This document shows, in pieces, positions 42,001 to 54,441 of a DNA stretch of 64,000 nt. Every line of letters starts with the position of its first letter. Position 1 is the stretch's first letter. The notes beneath the pieces were generated by a model, which saw only the letters and a program-made list of their open reading frames with translations, made no database searches and was not told the DNA's origin. The stretch comes from Breviolum minutum Mf 1.05b.01 (taxonomy: Eukaryota > Sar > Dinophyceae > Suessiales > Symbiodiniaceae), in NCBI GenBank assembly GCA_000507305.1, contig DF239803.1, positions 62,001-126,000 on the forward strand. The letters are read 5' to 3'. The translations under genes and the position numbers were made by a program.

Positions 42001-45000
42001 AACAACCACCTGGGAAGTAACAAAAAACCTTGTAAATACTGTGGTAAGCTACCTACCTCCACTTGTTAGCCGGGTTTCGGAACCATCAACAGTATGAAAT
42101 TGCAGAGTCGGGGCTGGATGAGGCTTGGGGCAACTGAGGTTGGGAAAGGATGCAGCAAGTCACCTTATTGTGAGGCGGTTCCAAGCACCATTGACAGAGA
42201 TTTTTCAGGCTAAAGTGACTTGATGTGACTTGATTTTAGATGGTTTCAAAATGTTTCAAAGAGATTTTTCAACTTTTTTGAAAAAGACATGTACCGTACC
42301 TTCATTTTGTTTCAATTTCTGTATTACCAGTTGCCACCATGTTTTTACCTAATATTCTTGTTATTCGTATCTCTTCTTCTCACATCAACACTTCGACAAG
42401 TTCCACAGGAAAATGAAAGACAATACACCCCTCAAAACTAACATGGAACCTGAAAATGAACCCCTGAAAAAGGAGATTCCTATTGGAAACCATCATTTTC
42501 AGGTTCCATGTTACTTTGCCGGGGGGGGGAGGATGTAGTCTCTCTTTTGCTTCCAACTGGGCCTCGGGCCAGCCGGCCAGGGAGCCACTGAGGGCAGCGT
42601 GCCGCATTCGGGGTTTTTTGACCGTGTTTCGCTGTTGGTGACACGGCAGCTCTGACGACATGCTGTCCAAGTTGGAAGCCTTTCACAATCTGAAAATCAG
42701 TCAATGCTTCATTTTCCTGTCGCTGAAGAGAAGTTTGATGGTCTTGGCATCCCAAGCAGCCCAAGTGGTATCTCTGCTATGACAGAGCAGTAGGATAGTA
42801 CGGCGAAAACAGTACACATACAGTACATACACAAGTACACATAGAGTACATACACAAGTAATTACACATACAGTACACATGCAGAACGCAAACATAAACA
42901 ATTATAATCAATTATACAAACAGAATCAAGCATAGATTCTTAGAAATCATTTTGAACTTTTATCACTTTGATGCAACAGATGTGTTACAAAATCTCACAG
43001 CCTCCGAGACCATATATGATTTGCTTGCAACAGTTCCTTTCTCATTGCATTTCTACTTCGATTTTTTGGGCATTGTCCATACTTTTCCGTAATACACATC
43101 AGGAAAATCATCAATTCTTTCAAGCATGTGGCCTTGTGAAATGATTGCCACTCACTCGGAAAAAACTTTGAAACTATTGACTATCAATATCTAGATTCTA
43201 CCCCATACCATCCATGGGACCTACATTTGGTTGGTAATTTTTATGGTTTTCATGTAGTCATGTAGGTCAATATACCAGTCCCATGGATCCGTCATGGGTG
43301 CATGTACCTGAACTTTTTATCTCCATGACTCAGAGGATCGTGACCGAGACATCAATCTCAAACCCTGAACTTGCCAACATGTTTTTTCGGCACTTCCGAT
43401 GGTTCAAGAGAAGAATCTTTTTGTAACTTCACAAGGGGCCCCCTTCTTTATCTTTCATGACATAGACATATCCTTAACACACATTTGACATACCTTGAGG
43501 TCAAAATAGATGGCTTGCCGATACCAAAAGGTAGGTTAGTAAAGGGTCCTTATAAACCAATATGTAGGGACGGTTAGCCATGTACTTTTCGACTACTGTA
43601 TATACATCACTTGAAGATTTCATTGAACACACACCTTTGGAAAATCTTCCATCATGAAGAGTTGGATGCCTTCATAGTTTGGATCTGATCCTGGATGAGA
43701 ATTGTCAATATTTCCCATGATGGATCCATGGGACTGGTATATTGACCTACATGAATACCGTAAAAATCAACAACATGTAGGTAAATATACCATACATGGA
43801 TAGTATGGGTCTGTTTCTGGTTCCCTTAATAGTTGGGATCGGTAGCATATAACCCCCCAGAAGGCTTCTGGGGGATTATATGCCACCGATCCCACCTATT
43901 AAGGGAACCAGAAACAGCTATTGATTGATGGTAGGTTTACGAATGTTTCAACGTGGAGTTTTTCGAATGTTGCTGCGTTTGTGTAAAACATGTTTTGAAA
44001 AAAATAATCCCCACTTCTCTTCAGCAATACAATGCAGGAAACCAGCTGCAAACGCAGCGGTCCGGGAAATCACACGCAACTCAGAAGTGGTTGACGTTGA
44101 ATGTCGAGAGTCGATAGATATGATTAAATCTACACGGATGCACATGCACAAATTGAAATATGACATGTAGGTCTGCTTTATGTACTCAGCATTTTCATGG
44201 TAGTCTTGATATGAATGCAAATTGATTTGAACAACTGCATGGTAGTTAGGTAGTTCGGAACGGTTGCTTTTCTTGTGAAAACACGTCTTTACAAGGCAGC
44301 TCACGTGCATATGATGCTGCTAAGTATATCTGTAAAACTTATATGGAAGAAGTGTTGTTGTCATGCATCAGGCTTCTTTCTGATAGTGCTGAGCCAATTT
44401 TCAAGGCCAAGACTTGTGGTTCACCCATCTTATTAAAATCCTAAAAACACATCCATCATCAACAAATTTGAGATGCTCAGTGACACTGTTCAAGCACTTT
44501 GAACTGGGGGAAGTGCAACCGCAATTTCCCCTTTGTTCTTAGAGATTGCACCCGCAGATGATGGGCGCATCTCAAACGCCTTCGCCAGCAAGAGCGCGGC
44601 TGGGAGTCGGTGGATTAAGTTGGGACTGGACGTGGAGGCAGCACTCAATTCATTGCAGGTTCCGCTGCACTGCGCGCAGTTTCGGACCACATGAAACAGA
44701 CCAAAAAGAAAATGCCAACTAAAGAGAAGTTGACACAGGAAAGAGGTTGAATGATGTTGAATGTATGAATGGATATGGGGTCTTCACCAGGTCTGATGGT
44801 TTCTTATTTATCATACTGAACGGGGTCAGTACATTAACCGGTACTGAATTTTGTTTATATTTGTTTATCACCAAGAACATTCATGTTGAATTACAAAAAT
44901 TGAGACAACATGATCGATAAATGAGTAAAACTCGGAAGAATCAGCTTTGATGCAACCACACAATTGGGTGAGCTACATGCGGGTCAAATCGATACACTTC

Positions 45001-48000
45001 GCACTGCTTGTTATTTCTGCATCTTGTCTTGTCCTCTTTCTCAGATCTTTCCGCTCAAAGAAGTGGAAGAGAAGCCATCTCCACCGGTTTTTTTCGGGGA
45101 ACCCTCCGAGCGGTTTCCATTGAGATGGCAGCAGTGGTCCGAAATCCCAGGTCTGTGTGAACGACCAAAAACAGGAGTTTCATTTCATTTCTAAAAGCGT
45201 ACCTGTAAAAAACCGACGTATTCAACATTTTCAGTCGTATCTTTGGAGTGTGGGAGATTCTTGAAGTTCATCATAGTCCCATTGATAATGGTCCGTCATG
45301 TTGAGGTGGTGATACAGCAGAGATTACTGTAAATCACACAGATTTGCTGCTAGATGTCTTGCTACTTGAAGTTTCATCAGGTTTTTGGTTCCAAATTTAT
45401 TTTGGTGTGTTGATAAATCTGCATTGTTGCGTTTTTCCACAACAAAACAACAAACCTCGCCTTGAAACAATGCCCCCGCAAAGAAGATGGGCTTTTTTTT
45501 ACAGTCTTTCAACCATTCTTCTCCAGTGCAGTGTACCATGTGTATGAAGATGTTGACGCTTCTTTCACAATACCAGCTCATTCGGTTTACAACAAGCAAG
45601 TTACCAATGATTAACCTCTAAAAACGGCCTGTAAATTTTTGTAGGTCGATATCACATCAAGTCCCCCCTAAGAATATCACGTAGTTTCAGTCATGGTTTC
45701 ACCATCAATCGTCGGTTTTCCCAAATAAGCAGCAATGATATCCTGCGCAAAAAAAAACAGATGTTGAGCCCATATACAATCCCAAAGTTTATCATGGAAC
45801 CTAAAATGATGGTTTCCAGTTTCCAATAGGAACCTCCTTTTCCCAGGGGGCTATTTTCAGGTGCTATGTTTGTTTCAGGGAGGGTAAATATATCATAAAT
45901 ATCCCTGGATGGTGGTTTCAAATATATTTCTTACTTTCACACCGAAAACTTGAAGAAAAACCATCCAATGTGGACTTGCCCTGAGTTGGGTTGAAACCAC
46001 CAACTAGATCCTTGGAATTGCAACATACATCAGCTATCATCAACCCCTTCCGTATATATTCCATTTGCATACATATATATATATATGAGCATATATTTAT
46101 GCATGGATATAGACATATCAGATCCCCTGAAAATTCATCGACTCAAACCATCAATTTGCACGGGTTTGGCAAACTTGCCGTTAGTTTGGAGGGGGGTGGA
46201 TCCTTACGTGAGCAGTGTTCAAAACCCAGGGTGGGTTGTTTGATATGGGGGATGAAATCCTACCCAATCATATTATAAGCCAATATAAGGATCCCGTCAT
46301 AAACCAATCAGGATTCAATGGAATGTCACGTCAGGGTTCTCAACCTGAAACAACCCATTTTTAGTGCATGTTATATACCTTATAAAAACATGTAAAAACC
46401 AATAGGGAGGGTGTCTATATATACTATATACTATATATATATATATTTATATACCTGAGACAACCAATAAACCAATACATAGCTTGTCTATCCTTCAGCC
46501 ATCCATCCATTGCTTGCCTCAGCCCAATCTCGATCTCCCAAGGATCCAGCTTTACGAGATCAGATCCTTCAAGATCCAAGGGTTCGCCGTTGTGTTTTTT
46601 GTTGGTGGTGCTATATTTGGCTGGCGGAGATCTTGTAGATATATACCTGGAACTCTGAAACATTCCATTTTCTTTATATGGGTTGTTTCAATTGGATGAT
46701 TCCAAATCTTTACATACAAAAGTGGTAGTTTAACCAGACATCGACTAAAACTTGGTTGTTTCAGGTTCCAGGTATATATATATATAGGCCCTCCCCGAAA
46801 CTGACGGACATAGCCCTTGAAGATCCATGGTGGAAGTCGATGACATTTCCTTTTAAGGGATGGCCTACGTTCAGGGGCAAGCTGTTAGTTTCAGTTCTCT
46901 AGATATTGTAGATATCATACATCCTGTACTGTAGATATCATACATATATCCATCACGAAGAGCCAAGTCGTTCACCACATTGATCCATATGAAAGGGTAG
47001 CAAATTCTGTTGGAGTGTTTTAATGCTGGATACACCAGAAATCGGATCTGAGAAACATCGAACACTGCTTCATTGAGTAGGGAACCAACATTTTTTGGGG
47101 CCACAATTTAGGCGCACACACACACATATCCAACACGTTTAGGACTATTTTTCTTTTAATGCTGATGATAAGAGATAAGACAAATCCTTGGGTACTATTG
47201 ATCGAGACAAAGTCGGTGGTCTTCAAAATCACTCCAGCATCAGGTTCCCCATTTTGAAATAAACATTTTGAGCCGAAAAAACGTGAATCATGAATTTCCG
47301 ACCAACTTATGATTTGAAAGGTACAAGAAGCGGTGAAGAAAGCTGGCCAGGAACTTCCTCAGGGTTTTGGTTGGGTTGGAAAAGACATCAAGGAAGGCTT
47401 TCCCGCCTGAGCTATACAGAACATGAAGAATTGAACAGGGTTGATGGTTGGCTGTAATTCAGACTTTGATTGTTTTTTTTCATGGTGTTCATGTTGTTTT
47501 CCATGTTTTTTCATGTTTTTTTCATTGTTTTTCCCCACAGTTTTGGCACACAAATCCAACAAATCCAAACCCCCCAAGCCCTCCAAAGACAAACAAAACG
47601 CTCCGCAAGGATGCCTTGAGCGATCCAGCTGTGCAAGCTGAAATCATGAAGGTCGCCAAAGAGAAGTTTCCAGAGGTGCCGAGGAAACAAGGATGCCATG
47701 AAAATCCTTGCATGGCTCGGTGTTAGGTGGTGGTTTCAAAAAGTTTTTTTAATTTTCATCCCTACTTGGGGAAATTGATCCAATTGGTTGAAAAAAATCA
47801 CCACCTAGGGTGTGTTTTTTGATCTACTCCCCAAGCCAGGATGCCAGACAAAAGTGATTTTTAAAATGTGCATAATCCTCAATGGTGACTCTTACTGGGT
47901 GGGGTGGGGGTGGACCCAAGGTGGCGTACCAATTTGGGGAGTAAACAGATTCCTACTGTTGATGGAGGAAATCCTGCACCACCAAGGATGATGATTATCC

Positions 48001-49132
48001 CATTATTTATAGGGGTTTAACCATCCCAGGTGGTGCAGGATTTTGTCCATCAACAGTAGTTATCCATCCCAGCCCACCAGTTCTTTGTAAAGGTGGCATC
48101 AGCGGCCAAAGACAAGTTGGTGGAATGGGCCAATGATCCTGAGGTGAGCGGATGAGATTTGAGTGAAAATATAGTACTTATAGTAAGCCTACCACCTGCG
48201 TAAGTAGATGGTATATAGTAACTAGATGTCATAAGAGGTAGCAAAGCATGTTTTGTCATGATTTTTTTATCTATATGATTATGATTCTTGGACTACTAGC
48301 ATTTGGCACAAACTTGACATCCCTATATCGGTGACTCAAGAATCTGCATGGAAGTTTCCATTCAACACTTCTCCATTTCCTGTGTCAAGCCTTATCTTGC
48401 TACACAAAAACCCTGGCAACACGTGGACCTGCAAATGGCAGGTACAAGCGAAAGCATATCAGTATGCTGGTATGGCAGCAGATATTGCCTGGCAGTCTGT
48501 CAGTCAGGTGGGATTATTGTGGACTTGATGTCGCGAAAGCTGCGACCACAAACTACAATGAGTCATGACTGCCATGAAACGTTGAGACATTTTGATATGA
48601 TATGCTGTTGAAACCTTTTATTTTTTTTTCGAGAGGCATGATGGGGCTCCTGACTCTGTGGTGCTTTCATAGTTTTGTTATCTCAAATCTCTTTTCATCA
48701 AAGGGAAATATTGGGTACCCGTACCCTTGGGAGGGCCGTAGCAGTTGTTCCCCCAACAATTTCCCCAAATTGGCCGATACAGCCATTATAGAATCCATAT
48801 ATAGGTGGTATATGTTGGTATATATCTCGGGTACTCTCCCAAGGGTGCCCAACTTTCCTTTTGATTTCAGTCAACAGAATTCTCAATTTATGCCTTCAAG
48901 AGGCGCTTAGGGCTTAGGGAATGAGGGTTCATGAATCCCCATCATAACCATATAGTTTCTTTCCCTCATTCCCCAACTAAGGGCCAGCCAGATAAACTTA
49001 TGATACAACCATTTTTGTTTGGTTCTATATGTCTTGTTTCCAGGGATCCTTGCCGGCTTGCCGGGTGCAGTGGAGCATCATGTACCACGATTCAAAACAT
49101 TTGACTTTCAAACCACTTATACGTATATATAT

Positions 49133-49173
<41 letters not shown>

Positions 49174-52100
49174 CAGATAGATAGATAGATAGATATATCT
49201 CTATATATAAATATATAAACACATATTACTCTAAGAAAGAAATTGATGTCACACATTCACTACTTCCAAGCGCTTTCGTGGAGTCTTTTTTTTTGGTTGG
49301 CTCACCACGGTTTCTGGAAGTTTCGCCCATCTGGGCCATTTGGGCCATTTGGTCATCTGTCCAGGTGGGCAGCTTGATCGAACAAGGGCCCAGTGGAGTT
49401 CGAGTCAGTTGAACTCAGGGGTGCAGTGCAACTTATAGAATATATATATATATATACATACCTAGACCCTCCAAGGGTAACAAATTTCAGCCCAAAAAGG
49501 TTTTGGTAGGTTTTTTGGGGCCCAAATTGCAGACCTTTGGAGGATTCAGGTATATATACTTCTCTTTGCTGTAATTAATGTAGTTTGTAATTTGCTGTTC
49601 TAGAGTATGAGTTCTATATGCATTTATATGCAACAAATTCCTTTTGACCTTTTATCAACTAGAAAGTAGATTGACCCCAAGAGGCTTTTCCAGATGAAGA
49701 AATGATGTCCTGGAACGATTCGTTGCCATGGCTCCTCTAACGACGAAAACCATGGGTTCATGGACTCTAAAAACTCTGCCATGAAGAGGTGTCCCATCTT
49801 GTTGTCCTGTAAATCAGGTTGCGTCATCTGAGGTGGATATGAACAGATTGCATGAGTTTTTGAAAGTTTAATTCGAGGCCTTTCAAATTAAAAAAGCCTT
49901 CACTTTTGGACGATTTGCATTATTGAAAAAACTCACACATAACGCATGCCAGAACAGCTGCTTTTTTTGTTTTCGCTGAGATCTTGGCCTTTGTCGGTGG
50001 CGTTGCTGCCCTTTTGCAATGTATTTGGGTCTTGCTAGGAGTGCCTTGGCGATGCCAAATTCATGGCGAAAGTCAACCTACTGTATCCCGGGCCTTTGAC
50101 GTACCCCCTCCCAGAAATAGCCGGCCTTATTGAGGGGCTTATTCACCGTTGGTTTCCCTTATTAAAGCCTAATTTAACCCTTGGGGGGTACGTTAAGGGG
50201 GGGGCAGGTTGAGTTTAGCCATAAGAAAATTGCTGTGGAAATTACTCGATAGCTCGATTCTAACTGGACATCAATAGACTTTAGGACCTCTGCTGATGTT
50301 TGGCATATTTGAGTCGATGATTCTCCGGCTGTCGCCAGGTGGGATATTAATTAATTTCCTGGAAAATTTCCATGTTTAGCCTAGAACATTGGATAAACTT
50401 TGTCTCTGCCAAGTTTGGAGTGGCTTTTTGTTTGCCAAAAAACACTGGTGGTTGGATATGGAATCAGGATGAATCAGGTGAATAGGGTGAAAGCTTTTGA
50501 AAGAAATCCTGTACCACTATATTAATGTACAGTTTTGTTTTAACCAAATGTGATGCAGTCATGCCGGAATTTCTTTCAACACTATACACTTAAATATTTT
50601 CAGAAATGAAAGAAAAGATCTAGGTGGTGGTTTCAAATATTTTTTATTTTCACCCCTATTTGGGGAAGATTCCCATTTTGACTAATATTTTTCAGATGGG
50701 TTGGTTCAACCACCAACCAGTCATTTGCTTGGTCCGTTGGCTGCTTTGACTGCTCAACATGTGACTTGCTGGCTGAGTTGTTCAGTCCTGTGGCTGCTTC
50801 GGCGCAGCCGCCAGCTCAGCGAGAGTTTAACGCTGTCACGAAAACAAGCGTCCTAATGGATCAGGGCCGCGATTCACTGAGGATCCCCAAGTATGTGGTG
50901 CATTTTTACCAGGCGCCGCTGGCGCGTTGGCGCATGGTGAAATATGCTGTTGAAGAAAGGCCAACATGATAATTGGATATGTCAGAACATGTTCATTGGT
51001 TCGTAGAGTGATGTGTCATTGTCTATTTATATTCGACTCCGGTCATTCTCTAAACTCTACCAGACCCTACCCAAGCTAGTCTAGTCCAATCTTAAATCTA
51101 TAGTCTCTCTATCTCCATCCATTTTTACTCTCTCTGTCTCTATATCTCTCTATCCTTCTATCGCTTTTCCTATCCCTTTCCCTTTCGCTATTCCCATGAA
51201 TCCTTATCTCTCTTTCTTGCCTTTCTCTCGAAGATATCTATTTATCTTATGTGTGGATATGTATGGTACATCTGTAGGTATCAACATACCATACAATACA
51301 TGGATCCTATGATGGGTTGTGTTTTTTTGCCTAGACTTCCTTTGTGATCACAGGCTGCGTTCGCAAGCACGACCATTCTCTTCGAGGTAAGGTAGCTTAG
51401 TTGGTTTCTATTTTTTGTCCCACCAGTTTCAGGTCTAGTCATGAAGGAGCCTTGAAGACAACAAATATCCAAGGGGGTGGTTTCAAAGAATTTTTATGTT
51501 CACCCCTACCTGGGGAAATGATCCAATTGGTCAAATATTTTTCAGATGGCTTGAAACCACCAACTAGTTATCATTTGAGCGTCAGCATTTCAGAAAAAAT
51601 GATCTCTTTTGCACAACTGAAGATACTGAAAACTGAAGAAATCAACAAAATACCCCTCCGAAAACTAACATGACAACGGAAAATCCACCATTTGAAGATG
51701 TATTTCGTATTGGAAATGGGCATTTTCCAATATCATGTTGGTTTTCAGGGAGGGTAATCTTTTGCAACGTATTTTATCTCAGAATACTAGGACCTTCAAT
51801 AGCTGACGATTGACCAACATCAAATCAATCTCACTGATGGAATTTCCTAAGGCGAAGCCAGAATGGATTCAAAAAGTTCCTGGTTTAAATGACTACCAGG
51901 ACATGTTGATTGAGAAGGCCGTGGCTTTGGCCGTGCGTGGGTTTTTTCGAACCTTGGGGACCTTGGGGACCTCACCACCACCGTGATCCAACCCCTTGCC
52001 GTTTTTCGTCGCCAGGCCAAATTTTTGGCTGAGGCGACGGGACGTGGTCCAGGAACCTGGAAATATTGGGATGGCCAGCATGGCCAGGAAGTTAGGGCCA

Positions 52101-54374
52101 TAGGAGTGCAGGATTTTTTTACTGTATTCAATATAGAATGATATATTATATACACATTATGTTTATATACATGTTTCTTGTTCCCAAATGTGGTGAACAT
52201 GAGTCTCCTAAGGGGTTGTTTTATTAACAGTGCCCAACTTTCCAAGTACCCTTAATCTTCTCATGTTCCAGTCTTGAAATGTTTTTTTTTTTCAAAAAAC
52301 GTTGTGCGACAGTAACTAATTGTGTTGGACATTTTTTTCCCACCCTAAGAATCATGGGATCTCAAAACTGGTGGTTTGGAGATCCCAGACCCCTGCTATA
52401 CACATCCTAACCCCTCTATAGCAGGGTCCAGTGATTCTTAGGGCAGCAGAATTCTGGAGTACGCCCCAACCCGTCTCAACCCTGAGGTCTTTTCTATGGT
52501 TTTCAGGGCCAGCGCCTGAGTTTCTCAAATTTTGCTGAGAGTGTTTATCTAGCAGCTGAAAAAAGCGAGCTCCGGAGATGTTGGGACCCAACAGGAATCT
52601 TGTAGGTGCCGGTGTAGGACATGTTGAAGGGGATTCTATCACTGTATGATGGTTCAGAAATCGGCGATCACCAGTTGATATGCTAAATTTATCCCATTAT
52701 TTACATGGTTTTTTAGGGGGGATCATAATTTGAGGCCTTACATCTTGAGAGATATCCCGGATTTTTTTGCTATCCAAACACGGAGTTTGTCATATTTTTT
52801 TGTGAAATGACATGGCCCAATGGCCGACCCCCAAGATTTCTGGCTCGATTCTGGCAGGTACACTTTGGCTTTGTTTTTCAAGCATGACAGCTCCTGCTGA
52901 GATGTTGTGGGGTTCCCAAGTTTGAGTTGTTTTTGGGTCGGATGAAGCCTGGGAAGGGGATAATTCGAACAGATTTTTTGAGTGCCACTGTTGATGGCTG
53001 AAATCCCCAACAACAACCACCTGGGATGGTGCTAAAACCGTGTATATAAATAGGATAAACTATATAAACTACCAACCTCAACTGGTGCAGGATTTTAGCC
53101 ATCAACAGCAGTATTCAGTTGTGAGGGACTACAGAATTTTGATTTCTTTCGATATAGATCAGGACCATTACTTGAAATTGGGACCATATTTAGTAAAACA
53201 AAGGTAATGTATCTCATGGTGGCCGAATTATTTAGCCACCAGCCAAGTAGGAAAATGGGGATAAAAGACGAGCACACTTTTGATCTATGTAACTGTATCA
53301 TATTACCCTGAAGTCCAAGACCAAACAAAGCATAGTCTTTGGGATGATCCATAGAAAGGATTCCCTACTACCAAGAGGCAAAGTTTGGTATTTGGACTTC
53401 CTGGGATTCTATATACATGATGTTTTGTTTCTATACATGTCAACAATTTGTTTGACACTCTTTCAGAATCGCAGCAAATACTATCGTTAAACATCTCCAA
53501 GTTCGAACCACCTTCTATACTTGAAACCAAGTTTGGTGTACCAAGCGAAACCTGACATCATGTTTCCATGAGTTTCATTAGTTGTGGACCTGGAGTCTTC
53601 CAAAATCCCAGGATTGGACTATGGTTCATTTGGATGGCCGTGATGCATGTTCTCATGGGCTTTGGTATCATGCGCGATGCCCAAGTCCGGAGAGGAAAAC
53701 TTGACACTTTGTCATCTTCAAAGACCTTTTGGGATTCCTGTGTCTAAACGTTTGTTTCACATTGCAAGGGGTGCCACCAATCGGTTTTTTTGGACTTTTG
53801 AATGACATTTGACAGGTTGGATTAGAATGGATTAGATATATAGATTTACTGGATGGCCACAGATATTTATGTGCAAAACACTATACAACCCAACAATTTT
53901 CTGTAATTATATCCAAATGTTCAAGTTTTTTTCAAGTTTTATCTTTAGTCCCACTATGTCCTAAGATTTGTTTCCGAAAGAAACAAAAGGGCAACTTCCA
54001 TCCCTTTTCCAAGATGCCATCGTTCTCGACTCATGACATCTAAGGCCTCAAGAGGTGGCAAAGAAGATGAGGGATGCGCCTTGATTGTCAACATTGAATC
54101 AGATACCCTCCAGGGAACGAGTCGAGATATCCCACCAAAACGGATATCCGCCGGGCCCAATCATCGACTCAAAAGGTACACTTTTTTTAAAAGGGGATAT
54201 GTGATATGTTCATCCGTTCCCAGGGGGAAACTTTCATAACTGGCCATCAGTTGCCAGGCATATTTCGCGCTGAGAGTTGGCGAACTGTCCATCATCCATC
54301 CATCGGTCATCGTTCATCGTTCATTGTTCATCATTCATTGTTCATCATTCATTGTTCATCATTCATTGTTCATC

Positions 54375-54441
<67 letters not shown>

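Noticed and set aside
41370-42094. Two family D elements 600 bases apart considered as ends of one larger transposon
   Set aside because: Each has both of its own terminal repeats and TA flanks, and no transposase lies between them.
49025-49222. Minus-strand frame rich in Tyr, Leu and Ser
   Set aside because: Translation of the AGAT microsatellite.
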